Part shown: one piece after another, positions 35,341-48,045 of the stretch
Numbering within the stretch: position 1 is the first letter of the stretch
How the letters are laid out: each line of letters begins with the position of its first letter
Source: Struthidea cinerea
Lineage: Eukaryota > Chordata > Aves > Passeriformes > Corcoracidae
Direction: 5' to 3'
Assembly (NCBI GenBank): GCA_013397865.1
Contig: VZTI01000412.1
Coordinates: forward strand, 71,763-135,762
DNA length: 64,000 bases
The notes under the pieces: generated by a model
The model's input: the letters and a program-made list of their open reading frames with translations, nothing else
What the model was told of the DNA's origin: nothing
Database searches by the model: none
Position numbers and translations under genes: made by a program

Positions 35341-35761
35341 CCTAGACGGCTACCAGGCGAGTGCTGCAGAAGACGGATGCACAGCCGGGCTCCTGCTTTC
35401 CTGGCTGCTGGGCAACAAGGAGCGATTTTCTGCCTTCTGCCTTTGCCTCCCATCTTCCCTTCTTGCCTTCCTAGCTGGTCACTATTCCCAGTTAAGTAGA
35501 TCTTATTTGGACCTATTAACCACCTGGGGAAGCCACTTGCTCTATGATCCCTTGCAGGGACGGTGGGTCAAAAGTTGCCTTGACAAAGCTGAATTGTCCT
35601 GGGAAGAATTAAGGGAGCGCTTCAGCTGCCTCTATCAGGGATCTACACTGCTTAAGGAACAGACCCAAGCTGCTCTGAAACTCCTGAAGACACAAGATGG
35701 AGACTTTGAAGTCTGTGGACTAAGTGTGTGGACTGACTTACTGATGGAAGTAGGCTGCTAA
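34685..35761 (+). CDS. FANCF: FANCF, Fanconi anaemia core complex subunit F (complete, single exon)
   Basis: FANCF is the adaptor of the nuclear Fanconi anaemia core complex. It bridges the FANCC-FANCE and FANCA-FANCG modules and helps FANCM association, so that FANCL can monoubiquitinate FANCD2-FANCI at interstrand crosslinks. The frame encodes 358 residues, against 374 in human, in one exon, as expected for this intronless gene. The N-terminal block ALEWARYFQHLYDRF (34-48) parallels human ALQWARYLRHIHRRF. The C-terminal helical region carries WLLGN (240-244), a TTWG block ending at Trp281 and Gly282, and the near-invariant DGDFEV (338-343) and GLSVWTDLL (345-353). The middle (about 105-230) is Ala, Leu and Arg-rich and poorly conserved, as is usual for this family. 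The start has G at -3 and G at +4. The first half is very GC-rich and the second half is not, a sharp compositional step within one exon. I see no frameshift or break. Identity is confident. Confidence 0.97.
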   Translation: MEVVLGQVEQLPALLAVSRSALVRDWDFLTLERALEWARYFQHLYDRFRTRPQLREALGRRLRRAQPYPLLGFPTLGRCPQLLGLALLKTHALPPAACRRLLRSLLQPPGAGTGPEPRGLALLARRKAAACLLALPRCPPRRPPGQELQLQAEAQLLLNRLREERQEVGEAAGQLRWLCGVLEQLPQPRAFEVVAAALALLKQGSGAEQAGDGDGDGSSLDGYQASAAEDGCTAGLLLSWLLGNKERFSAFCLCLPSSLLAFLAGHYSQLSRSYLDLLTTWGSHLLYDPLQGRWVKSCLDKAELSWEELRERFSCLYQGSTLLKEQTQAALKLLKTQDGDFEVCGLSVWTDLLMEVGC

Positions 35762-36017
35762 TGCATGCACACAGAGACAATATGAAAACTTACAAAATCA
35801 AGCAAATCTGGTTAACTTTATTTTATGTAAAAGGCAAGACAACTACGCCTCACTTCTTTGAAAACCAAATGTTATTGTGACTGCTGATCACAATGGTACT
35901 GACTGCATCTGGTTTTGAAGTCTTTCAGGGACGCCTGGTGATTTCTTGTAACTGTGCTGTCGTTTCTGGTCAACACAGAAAATGTCTTCCTTTTCAGTAC
36001 ATGCTGATTAGTTATCT

Positions 36018-36023
36018 AATAAA
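36018..36023 (+). terminator. FANCF: FANCF polyadenylation signal (proximal)
   Basis: AATAAA about 257 nt after the FANCF stop codon is the first canonical signal downstream and would give a short 3' UTR. A further AATAAA at 36,325-36,330 is a possible distal site. Confidence 0.6.
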
Positions 36024-39000
36024 ATGAAAATCCTTTCTGCTTCAAATATGGAGTAGTTTTCTGTTTAGAAAATATGGCAGTTCAGATATGGTCATGGTAG
36101 TCATTTTTTTAAGTCTTGGAGGCTGAGCAAAAAAGGTTCAAAGGGAGGGTGGAATTTCAAATGTGAAAACCCCAGATTCAGGGTTCATTTAGTAGTGGTT
36201 GTCCTCATTGGGTTATCTGCTCTGGTGGTCACTTTCATGCTTCTATAGCTCTTGCACATGGCTTAGCCCCAGGCTCAGTGAAGAAAGTGAGTGGAAGCCA
36301 ACTGGAACATTTGAAAAGTTCTAAAATAAAAGTCTTTATTAGTTGCTATGTTAGTTGATAATATGCAGGAATTTCCTAAGAAAATGGCAGTAAATTGTAG
36401 GATGTTCTGTGTGGTTTTCTTCCCATTTCCATAATTTATTACATGATTCATTGATTTGTGAAGCAGAAAAGTGAGTGAACAGCAAACATTTTTATTGTAT
36501 GTATTTATAATATGTATTAAATATTTATAGGACTTTGTCTATATATTTATATAAAATTTTATATAATTTTATGTATAAAATATATGTAGTATATATATCA
36601 CTTCCCCTCTTTGTTATTTTATGTTTTATCTGTTTCTGTGAGGAAAACTTGAACAGGGTAGTTTCTGCCTTTCCACTGTCATTAAAATTAGTATTGTAAT
36701 GCAGAAGTAATGTGTATATTTACCTCTGTAAAATAGTGTTACCAAAAGTGAGCACTATAAAAAGAGAATAGTCAAGGAAGACGAGGGAAACGTATAGAAT
36801 TACTGCAAAAAGAGTTATTCATTAGTCTTTTGTGTGGAGGACCTGTCAGAGTTCCTGCAGACCATATTCTTACAGTTTCAAGATCAATTGAGACGTCTCT
36901 TTCTTTTGTTGCAAAAGCCCTTTAGAAGGGGTTAGAAGATTGTTCACTTACAAGCTTAAAGAAAGCAAACAAGCTATTAAATGTATAAACTGTATTGAAG
37001 CTAATCAGAGTAGTAGTCTGTATTGTGACAAGAAATAGTGTATGTAACTATGGCAGATAATTCTGTATGGCACAACTAGAGTGGGAAGAATCTTGTGCTT
37101 TTGAAATGGAAGCAATTGGTACAAGGACTGAATACTGTTTATCTGGGAAAAGAAATTATGCTTATTTGAACTTGTATGGAAGTAATTAGAGTCATACATA
37201 AGTTCTTTTTCTTCCCCTGTTCTAAAACAGAAGAGATACTTAGGGGTAGCACCATTTATAGAAGGACATGTTACTAACCTATCAAAAATACAACTGTTTT
37301 CTTTGTGTTCCTTACTATGTCACTTCAGTGAGACAATGGAGTTCTGGAGATCTGTGGATTGAACATATTCTGAAAGTACAACTGTAGTAGTTGTCTTGCT
37401 CTGTCTTAAATGGAGTTGTTGCCCCTTCTGGAACTTGTGGTCAGTCTTAAATACACCAGTGTCAGTGGACCTCTTGACTGAGTCTGTATTTCTGTGGTAT
37501 CAAAAAAAGAGAGAAATCTGTCTAAAAATCTGTCTGAAATCTGTCAGTGTTTAAAACTGCTTAGAAGTGTAAAGCATGAAGTTTGAATTTATGTTGTCTA
37601 GCCACAGTTCCCTGTGTTATGTAGTTTTGGCTTTTGGTATGGAAACTCTGCACTTGAGCTTGCTCTTAACGCTTTTAACAGGCATAAGATTTTTTTTGTC
37701 TGGTAGAATACTTTCTGCTGTCAGCGGTTCCTGATGAATAATATACCCAAACATACTAGTCAAAGTTATTTGCTTCTCCCCAGATATACATTAAGGGTGA
37801 TTATCAAATATTGCAATAACCTTACGAATGTTATAGTATCAAACCAAGCCTCAACTATTAAAACCTAGTGTTCCCAGGTACATGAGTCTCTGGGACAAAT
37901 TTCAATGAGAGTTAAGTCTTAGTTTTGCTTGTCAGGGTAGATATGTTTTCTAATTATACTCAGAATGTTCACTATAAATTAAGTGTCTTAACTGTTTCTA
38001 GAATAAATCAGATCCTTGTAGGGAGTTTCTTCTTGCAGTATTTGAAATCTTGCTTTTTGATAAACTTAAGCTTTGTGTTGTAAAATTCAGTTCATGAAGA
38101 CATATGTCTTCTTTTCAAGTAATATTTATTACACCTTTATTAACTAAGTGCAACTACGGAATCTTTTACTGGCATAGCTAGGAAGTAATAGGCCCATCAG
38201 TGACTTTATTAAGAAAGTAAAGAAGTAATCATGGGCATGGATGGGAAAGAGAGGCCAGTATAGACCATACATACTTGATTTCCGATTCTGTCTTCCTTAC
38301 AGAAACAGGGACAGTAAAAGGTAATTTAACTTCAGTGAGACAAAAGCACCTGGTTATAGCAGTTACACAAAAATGTTCCAATCTGTCCCAAATACATTAT
38401 AAAGAGATGCCAGATCCCTGATTACCAAATTCCAAAATCCATATGGCATTCATTGAACAGTACACTGGTCCACATTCCCTATTATTTCAGCGTGCTTGTC
38501 GAGTTCTCCAGGTAGCTGTGTGAATGATGAATTTTCTTTGGAACTCCATTTTTAATAAAAGTGTAAATGGGAAAGGAGAAAGTGTGATGTCTGTAACCTC
38601 CTCCCTCTATGTATTTGCAGTTAATATGTGTGAACTCTTGGCAATCTCAACTATCATGAGAAGCAAGAGATTGTAAATGACAGGCTAAGGCCTCTTCCCC
38701 AATCACCTTCCTCTTCTCTTTTTCTTAATAAGGAGAAGCAGATCTCTGCTATTTATGAAATGATGGTTGAAGAAACTGCTATGCTTGTGTTTTAGAAGAT
38801 TGGTAAGGATTATGGAATGCATCAGGAGGCTCTTACTTGCCCAATTAATAGCCAAGATATTTTCCTGCTATTGATGTTTGATTTTTTTCTCCAAGTAAGA
38901 AAAAACAATTTACCCCTTGTCAAACAGAACTGTAACTGCACATTGACATACTATGAGATGTCTGGATACAAAATGCCTTTTTTCTTACTTTGCTTGTGAA

Positions 39001-39924
39001 GTGTCTGTTCCCTTGTACTAGGCAAAATCTAGAAGAAGGCAAATTATATTCTAGTAGTTTGCAGTGCATATGCAGATACTAGAATAAAGATAAATGATGT
39101 AGAATAAGTTGTTCATTTATGAAAACAATATTAGCAAATTGGTACCATTCAGGTGAATATACAAGCCTGATTGTGACAATGCATTAGCATGAATTTTTTT
39201 GCACACAATGTTTCTTTCCTCAGCCCTCTCCCAAACAGGTGAATAACGGTCTAATATTCTTTTGCTTTGCAGTGACAGCAAAGGATGATTTTTTTTTTCT
39301 TCTCATGTATAAGATAATATTTTTAGGTCATGAAGGCAGACTAATATTTTGATCACATGAAAGTAACATTTTCAGATACTGTTTAGCTAGACAGTTAAAG
39401 TTGTATGGCTAATTTTAGTTCTGCTGTTTCTGAAAAATGGAACATTTAAAGCTAAATTATATTCCTTGTGAACAGTTTGGATGAATGACCCATTGCAGAA
39501 TGCCAGCAAAAGCCCTGCATCATTGCTGTTCAGAATACAGCAAAGACCAGTAGCATGGGCACCATGTACTTACTTATTTGATGGGCAGAATTACAGAAAA
39601 AGAAATAAAATGTAAGTGGAAAGGACGAGGAGAAAAGGTAGAAAGCTGCTCACTTTTGAAGACCCATTGAGAAAGGATAGATTTCCCCTTCACCGAAACT
39701 GAATGGCTTTGCTACTGCTGGGGACAGCACTGGGCTGGTAATTTTGTGATAAAAAAACATCAGAAGAGTTTTGATTTGATGTTGGCTGCTCTTCCAAAGC
39801 ACTTATTCTCTGTGTGCCCAAATGACCACATTGATCAGTGGTTTAACAGGCAAGAATATTAAGGTAGTGAATGAGAAATGTAGTTGCGTGTGCACGGTAG
39901 GAAACTGTTTATTTAAATAGGGGC

Positions 39925-39946
39925 TGGTCTCACAGAGGTGAGACCA
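39925..39946. repeat. Short hairpin (9-bp arms, 4-nt loop)
   Basis: TGGTCTCAC at 39,925-39,933 pairs exactly with GTGAGACCA at 39,938-39,946 around AGAG. It is short enough to occur by chance in a window of this size. Confidence 0.8.
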
Positions 39947-42900
39947 AAGGAACAGCATCATATCTGCCCTGGTATAAAATAGATTTGAGTAATCACAAGT
40001 ATGGTCTGGAAAACTAGTTTTTTATCAGATAATAATTAATATAATTACTTTCCCCAAGCAGTTTGCTCTCAGTATTGTATCTGTCTCATGAGGAATTAAA
40101 TGTTATTTTTACCGAACACATCCTTCTTTATTAATCAGTTATGTGCCTTACTGAATTTCAGATTAAGGGATGCTGGACAACCTGGAAAAAATTACATGTT
40201 TGTTCTTCCCTATGTACTTCTTTTTAAAAAGTCTCAGGATAAAAAAATGGCCGTAGCAATGAACTAGACCAGAGATTAACACATAATTAAGGTGCATTCT
40301 CTTTGATCATTTTTCAAAGGTAGCCTACTAAGACATTAAGCTGGTAAAACTAGCTATTACTTCAATACTGAAGTCATTCATGTGCCAACACCACTTTAAT
40401 TCCTTTTGTGCCAGTACCTTAGAGTTACTGATATTATTTTAAATAATTAGTTATGTGCCAATGATTTTCCATTGTGTCAGTTCTTTCACAACTAGAGATC
40501 TTTGTCCCTAAATCTTTAGAGTGGTTGGCATTTTATTTACAGTTAGTATTTTGATTCATCTCAGATACCACAGAGGGTGGCAGCAGAGCCTCTCTACACA
40601 GATATGCTTGGACTTCTGATCCAAGGGGAGAATCCAGGCTCAGGGGTCATTTCTAGAAGCAGAAGAGATGCAGGGAGTAAACACTCATAGTTGTGCTAGC
40701 CAGTCAGAAGCTTCCAATTGAAAAATCCTATTGAAAGTCTATTTTGTCCTTGCAATTCTAAGTTTACCAGCTCTTTAATGTAATCTAAGATCAGGTAATA
40801 ATATAAACCATATCCTCTAACTGTCTGTATCCACAGGCCCATTTTATTAATAATATTAGGTATGCGGCTCTTAAATTCCTTTTCTCTTACATGATAAATT
40901 CCATAGTATTATGTGAAATATTTACTGTAACACTTAACTTGTACATTTTACCAGAAGTCGTAGCAGTATGCACTGAACAGAAAATGTAGCAATCAAATTC
41001 TGAATCTTGTCTTGAACTGCACCTTCCTATTATATTTCTTCCTCTGGGAAGGAAGTTCAGTATGAATGCTCAGACCTGGGCTATTCATAGCGTGTAGCTC
41101 ACAAACACACTAATACCAGCATTTGATAAAGCACTATTTAGATTTTTGGCAATTGTCATGAGTTTTAAATCCCACCACAAAGATTGTTTGAACATTTTCC
41201 TAAGGATAATTTCCAGGAATGATGTATGTACTGCTTTTACCTGCACATTTGTATCGTTGTTCCTCTTATGGTATGTTGGACTCAGAACAGGAAATCATAA
41301 TTGTGGTCTTGAGTTCCTGTGCATAGTTCTTCTCTCAAAATAAAGTTAGCAATGGAAGAAAATTATCATGTGCTTTCTGTCATGCATAATAAATATTACG
41401 CCCATAAAAATAAGCCAACAATGCAAGACAATTTGTTATATGATTCAAATATCAGTTAAATACATAGATAAATACTTGGTTTTAATGTTGAATAACTGGG
41501 AAAAAATATGTGTTTGTTTTGCTCTCGTAGGAGGAGATAATGAATCCTCTTTAAAGACCAGTAGGCTGAAATGTGAATGCAGCCTCTCTTTCCAATACTT
41601 ATAGGCAGTGGATTCATTAATATTTTCTTATTAATGTAAATGAGCTAGGTAAGAACAATTGATTTCTTCTAGGAATTAATTGGACATGATCAATCCCTAA
41701 AACAAGTGTGACAACAAGGTCATTCATCAGCTGCTTAACAATGCAATAGCCTAAGCTTGCCCTTTCAGCTGGGAAAAGATGCCATGCCCTGGAGAAAAGG
41801 CTTTTAAATCATTACGCTATTGACAAAAAATTGTGTACTGTTGTCTCTCACAGACTCATTATTCTTAATGTTGAGGTGAAACTTGCTGAGTTCAGGTATT
41901 TTATAATTTGCCTTGTTCAAGCTTTAGTTTTAGGGCAAAAATATAAAGTGTATATAGGAAACTAAGGGTTTTCTCAGCTATGCAGGGATCTTCAGGCATT
42001 GGAAGTGATACGCAAGGAAATATCATAATTTAATTAATATCTAGATCTTCTACATGCTTTTGAGTTAGATGATGGTGTTTTTTTAATTATACCAATGAAA
42101 TAATCTGACCCATCACTTGTTTATTTGCTTCAAGCTAGTTTGAGCATTGAATTCACCTCCAATTTGCCAATGTTTTGCTTTTTTGTTGAGGTTTGCTTTC
42201 TCCCTAATGCAACAAAAGCACCTTCCCTTTTATTCTTCATAAATGTGTACAAAATCCTGTTCAGCTTCAAAGATAATATTCATCAAGGGAACACTAGGAT
42301 GACCATAATGCAGAACATAATTTCTAGAATGTAAAACTAGAATTTCTTAGTACTGCTGAAGGAGTCAAGTACTTTCCCCTATTTTTAAATGGGTCAAAAT
42401 TCAGTGAGGAGACAACCCCCTCCACCTGCAAACAGTACGTCAAACCATCATTTAACTCAAAAAGTACAAATAAGATCCAGTAACAGGAAATGAAAGCTTG
42501 AAACAGTTAAAAGAAAGATTCTGTTTTCTGTAATGATAAGATTGTCAAGTTAATGGAATAATTTATCAACAACTTTTGTCATTTTCATTGCTTACGTGCA
42601 ATCCTTTGCAGAGACTTTGTGTGTTCCTAAAATGTGCTTTTTTATTTCAAGCAAAAATTTTTTGGCTAGTAGGACCAAGCATATGGCCTGGTAGGGAGAA
42701 AAACGAGAAAGAAAAAAGGAAGGGCTGGTGTGTGCACTTCCCCGTCATGAAATTGGGCATGCCATTTCACACCTCATGAGCCTGATCTGTGAGCAGTGAG
42801 CATAGCATAGAACACGAGAGCGTAGTGTGGAGCACATGGCTCATAATGACAAAACTGCAGTTGTAATGTTTTGATGTGATCATTGTTCAAGACTATTGGA

Positions 42901-44541
42901 GTTCATCCAATAAATATGAGGATCAGACTTAATACTCCTTCCTTTTGAAAGTAATTGGATTTGTGGCACTGGCTGTAAATGAGCTAGGTAGAGCATGAAT
43001 TTTGGTGTCAAGTGTAACAGACAATATCACCTCCAAAGCAAGAAGAAACACTGAACTCATTTTTTGAAGACCATACAAATGTGTAGGACCATCCAGTCCT
43101 ATGAAAAAAATTTATTATGTGAAAAAAGAAATTGTTTAAGTGACTGAGGAATGATTCCTGTGGTGTTAACTCTAGTAACATAAAATTCTCATCTTCACAC
43201 CTTGCATCTATGTCAGGTTTTCTGAGATTTTATCTTTGGCCTATGGCTTTCTACATATGACAATTTTTATTCCTTTTCAATCTGAGAAGGGGAAAAATGA
43301 CTTAAATAATTGTTCTTTGTGTTCAGTGATGTCAAAAATGTGTTGCTGACACTGCCAGTTCAAGACTGTTGGAAACATGAAATAAATTGCAAAGGACTAA
43401 GAGGAGCAATTTATGACTGTGTTATCCAAACATATGTACGTGCACACTCCACTAGTCACTGGACATCTGGTTGAATCTGGAATTACTACAGTAACTTTCA
43501 GGTAATGGTGAGCATGCACTTGCCACTAATTACAATAGGAAAATACTGGACCCTGTGCATGGCACTGACAAATTGCTCCCAGTGGTATCTAAGCTATTTC
43601 ACTGTTGTCATTATAGCCTCTAGCAAAGTCAGGATATTTGAAAAGAGTATGGTGTCTGCAACGTATTAAAGATATTATATCCCTATTTATAGTCCAATTC
43701 CATGAATAGAAAATTCCAACAGAGAATGTTTACTACAGAAATTTTGGAATATGGAGCTTTTAAAGGCCGGTATGTTTATTTTATGGGCCAGGTATTTAGA
43801 AAAAAGCAATTAAAGCCACCTTGCTCATTAACCTTTCAGTTCCTCGTAGAGCACTTTAAGCACAAGAAAGTGATTGCATTTTGATTTGTAATGCTTCGGT
43901 GAACTGGCCCTCTTCTCTGGGTATGTGTGCCTTGTACTAGAGCGCGATCTCGAAACACTTGCATATGTTTTTGTTTCACCATGATTTAACTGATACGCTG
44001 ATCTAAATTCTTTGAGCTCACGGATTCCAAATGCCTTTTACTATGTAAAAGTCCTTTTTTACATTTACTTTACAAAGCTATATCACATGCCGTAACTGCG
44101 TTATCATGGTTACTGCTATTTGAGAAGACTCAACAAATTATAAGCAATATCAAATCAAGACAATGATTTATAGAAATATAGTTTGACTTTTGCACTATAA
44201 ATCAGAAGAAATGACAGCATATTATTTCTCCATCTCTGAGTATGATGACCACAAGTCAACGAATACTTACTCCTTTTAGAAGATATCTGAGGTGAGGAAA
44301 AATACCAACCTACATCCCATGTAGTTGGCCTAAGAAATAGATCAGCTGAATCAGAAATCTTTATTTTAAAACAGTGTATGTGTTAACAAAAGAGACATCT
44401 TGAAAAGTATTTGAGTTCTCAGAAGCTAATGAGAATTTGAGTTTGTTGACAGAGGTGATGCTCTTATTTTAATATTTTCATTTTCTTCCAACAGCAATTA
44501 AAAATAATAGATAAAAAGAAACATAAAAGGTAAAGGAATTT

Positions 44542-44578
44542 TTTTTCCCTGTCTTCTAATTTTTTCCTGTCTTCTAAT
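44542..44578. repeat. 18-19-bp tandem duplication
   Basis: TTTTTCCCTGTCTTCTAAT (44,542-44,560) is followed directly by TTTTTCCTGTCTTCTAAT (44,561-44,578), differing by one C. It is a simple slippage-type duplication. Confidence 0.9.
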
Positions 44579-45349
44579 ACAGAAAAATAACCCGTGTGTG
44601 GGATGAAGTTTTTTCCTTCAGCCTTCATAAATGCATATCCAAGTAAACCTAAAATACAGAGCTTCCTAAAATGCAAAGGTTTTTCATCATCTTGGCAGCT
44701 GTGACATACAATCGTAACACACCTGTTGTATCCTGGTCACTACAAAAGCTTCAGACAGAGTGGCGTTTTGCTCTTTGTGTTGAAGATCATGACTTCAGTG
44801 TTTGGAGAACATTGCACATGTATGTGAAGTAAAATGTTCTGCTACTGATCAAGGTTCGGAAAGGACTTTTTTCCAATAATATTAGAAGAGACCTTAGGTT
44901 TTCATTTCTCTTTGTATTTAGCTTCATATTTTGTAGTGAATTGTCACTGCAAAGGTTGGAAAAGTTGATTCCTTTAGTGTCCCCTTCTGAGCCTGTCCCA
45001 TGCATACAGCATGACTAAAATGGTTTGGTCCAACTAAAGCAACTGGTTGAGAGAAGAGAGTTTACGATTTGTAATGGTAAAACTAGACATTTCGTGTTAT
45101 ATGAATTGCCATGCTATTTATATTATTTTAAATACATTTTTACAAAATCTCAGTCTATAGGCCTGCCTGTACTTCTGGACATACCAATTTTATTTTAAGA
45201 AAAAGTAACTGTAATAGCATTTTTACAGCCAAAACATATTTTTGGATTGTGAAATTCTTGATTTAAATGTAACATATAATCAATTTAGAGTTATTATCCA
45301 GAATTTATATCTTTTAACAAAGTTCTAAAGAAAGTAAATAATATTGGTA

Positions 45350-45422
45350 TCAGTCTGCTGAGTGAAGCACAGAGAAATCAAATTGTGCTGAGTGATACAG
45401 GGAGTTTGTGGCAGTTGTCCAC
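45350..45422 (-). mobile_element. MIR-like ancient SINE remnant
   Basis: CTGAGTGAAGCACAGAGAAA, TCAAATTGTGCTGAGTGATA and CAGGGAGTTTGTGGCAG read as a diverged MIR in reverse orientation (typical order: CTGAGGCACAGAGAGGTTAAGTGACTTG, then CACAC, then AGTCTGTGGCAG). Confidence 0.45.
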
Positions 45423-46639
45423 TTGATGCAGGTATTTATACTCCTTGGTCTGATTGCAAATCTCTCCTTGTTTAATTAGGAGACTAAGATGTTTGGAATG
45501 TTTCACAGTGGTTCAAAAGCAATTTTTAAGAAAAAGCAAATAGCCATTTGATATTACCAACAAAAGTGTTCATCACATGCACTGTTGTAGACTTCATCCT
45601 GGTGACTTTCTTATTCCTTTGGCACTCCTGTGGTAAAAGATAATTAACTTCATATGAAACAAATGGAAAATGGTAGCTTTTCCACCACAATGAAATGCTG
45701 AAATCTGAATGAATGATGAAGCCTTTAGAATTAGTGGCAACATTACTGTAGTGAACTGAGAGAGTGACCTGCCCTGAAGGAACAGGGAAAAGCAATAATG
45801 CTCATGTCCCATCTGTCAGGAAGGTGTAAGAGACATTTGTTACATAATGACTGTCCCATTCACTGAAATATTATGGGGATTAGAAAATACCTTGCATAAT
45901 TTATATACACCGTCTCTATTCTGGAGCCATACATTACCCTACCCACAGACAGATTACGCTGACATTCTGAACCATATGCATGGTTTATGTGGGTAACATA
46001 ATACTTTCAAATTATATCTGCTATGAGCCAATAAAATTAGTATGGGGTAGTTAGGCAATAGCCTCATAACAGCTAAACTAACAAAGGTTTATAAAATACT
46101 TCTCTCCTAATTTTTCATGGGGCAGTCATTGGTTTTTATTTTTTTTCTCCTTAGCTTTACTGATGAAAGGCAGCATTAAAAACCAGCTCTGTTACTAGCC
46201 AACATGCTGGTGTTCTCAGGCATATATAGAATTTGAGTCTATCTCTTCTGCTCAAATATGAATTTCTATGGTTCAATAACTGAATTTTCAGCTACTCTAG
46301 AATTCCCACAGAGCTATGATAAGGCACACCCACTTAGAATTGAACTTCTTGAAATAGAAAACAGGATAATTTTGGATACACTTTCTGAGATGGCTTTTTA
46401 CTGTTCCATCAGTTTTTATTTCTGTATGGATATTTTTCAAAATACCTTCACTGACTGACTTCCAAAACAGTTACTGCAGTTTTATTCCATTAGGGCTTTA
46501 TTTCTTTTGGTTTTGGGGGGAAGGGGGTGCTTCCTCTTTTGAGAATATCCCACTAATACAAAACTGCTGGCACTATTTGACTTCTTGGAAGTATGTTACG
46601 AAGAGCTATAGATCTATTCAAGACAATGACAGGACAAGA

Positions 46640-47130
46640 ATATTGATTGTTTCCGTTATATTGGGATTGTCTGTTTCTGAGCCGAGAGACAGAGCCATGG
46701 CACAGGAGTGAGGAGACCAGCAATGCACAGCTTCTTCATCCATCTGGGAATTGGGACTTAGTGCTGAGCTGTGTTAGCTCAGTGGTGGCTTTCGTGTATT
46801 TTCTGTGCAGCCTGCTGTGCCTTCAGGAGGAACAGCCCAGCTCCTGTTCTGCCACGGAGGATAGTGCTTTCTGTTGGCTCTGCTTCCAGCCCAGTAAAGC
46901 TGAGCTTCTACAGGCCTACCAGCTTTGCTGCTGCTGAAGGAGGTAGCCTGGCCTGCCTGGCCACTCTTAGGGGGAGGCCAAGTGTTTGTGTGGCTGGGTT
47001 TTCAGTTGGGTGGGATGGCCTGCTGTCCTGGCTATCCTGGCACATCTTATCCCAAGTGTGTGTGCTAGGGCAAAGGATGTGTGTGGGATCATGTGGCTGG
47101 GGTAGGAGACACGAGCAGCAGTTTCTCCTG
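46640..47130. other. Unassigned GC-richer block with long open frames
   Basis: About 490 bp with raised GC in an AT-rich desert. It carries a 151-codon frame (46,771-47,226) and a 96-codon frame in overlapping registers. The translations are Cys, Ser and Trp-rich and match nothing that I recognise. TTAGCTCAGTGGTGG at about 46,777 resembles a tRNA A box, but no B box follows. An old transposable element or a noncoding RNA exon is more likely than a protein gene. Confidence 0.3.
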
Positions 47131-48045
47131 GCAACATTAACGGTTTATGCTTTCTTCAAGTACCGCATTCAGTGTGTATTTTCTTTATTCCTAACCAACA
47201 GTTTAGAAAAGGGAGATACATTATGATTAGGTGAAAAGCATTGGAAAGGAATGGAGTTTCTTCTTTCACATTACTCCATTGCAAAGATGCAGAAGATAGG
47301 CTGTCTTAGAGAATTATTCATGTAGTCATTTCAGATGGGTTACATCTGAACAGTAACTTTTATTATGTTTTCCTCAATCAGCTTAGATTTATTCTAAAAA
47401 GTACGTTTTTGAGTTTAGGTCAGTTGAGTTATTTCCCTTATTTAAAATTCTATTTCATGATTTGAAAACCAAGTTGTTTATTTTCCATTAGGAAAAATAC
47501 TTTTTAGTGTACAAGATGACTGGAGAAGGATATAGATCTAGGTTTAATTCTATTTCACACATTTGGAGGAGTGGAACTGCCTGGGACACAAAGCATTGAT
47601 CTAATATCTGTTCAAGACTTTCAGGATTGACACTTGTTAAAATTTGTTTTGTATTTTAAAATTTGCTTTCTGACCATTAGTGTATTATAACAACTGAAAG
47701 AGGTATAGCCTCCTGAAAGTGAGCTCTTCCTGCTTTTACTGCTGTTTTAAACTTGTAGCAGAATTAAATACCACTAGATGCGTTTGCTGATAAACTGTTT
47801 TAATTAAGCTTTCTCTCACACCTAAACAAACACACCCCATGCAGAGTTCTTAGGTAACCAGAATCTGAAACATTTCCATGCTGTAAAATCAGTAGGTGGT
47901 TAGTGTCAGCAACAGCATATTTTGTTTATATTTTCCTGCAATAACTATCAGTTTAGAAAAAAAAAAAAAGGCCTTCAATTCTACACAAATAAAACGGGAA
48001 CAAGGCTCACATTGTATGTAACCATACCGACACAGGTTTTGCCGT

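Larger units (their letters stand above)
36025..48045. other. Intergenic desert right of FANCF, first part
   Basis: No gene is recognisable. Contents that I can name are an AT-rich microsatellite-like patch at 36,490-36,600, a 9-bp-arm hairpin at 39,925-39,946, a short tandem duplication at 44.54 kb, a MIR-like remnant at 45.36 kb and a GC-richer block at 46.65-47.13 kb. In other vertebrates, as I recall, a long gene-free interval separates FANCF from SLC17A6, which fits. Confidence 0.65.

Noticed and set aside
46770..46800. tRNA-like A box (TTAGCTCAGTGGTGG)
   Set aside because: No matching GGTTCRANYCC B box at the expected spacing and no foldable cloverleaf.
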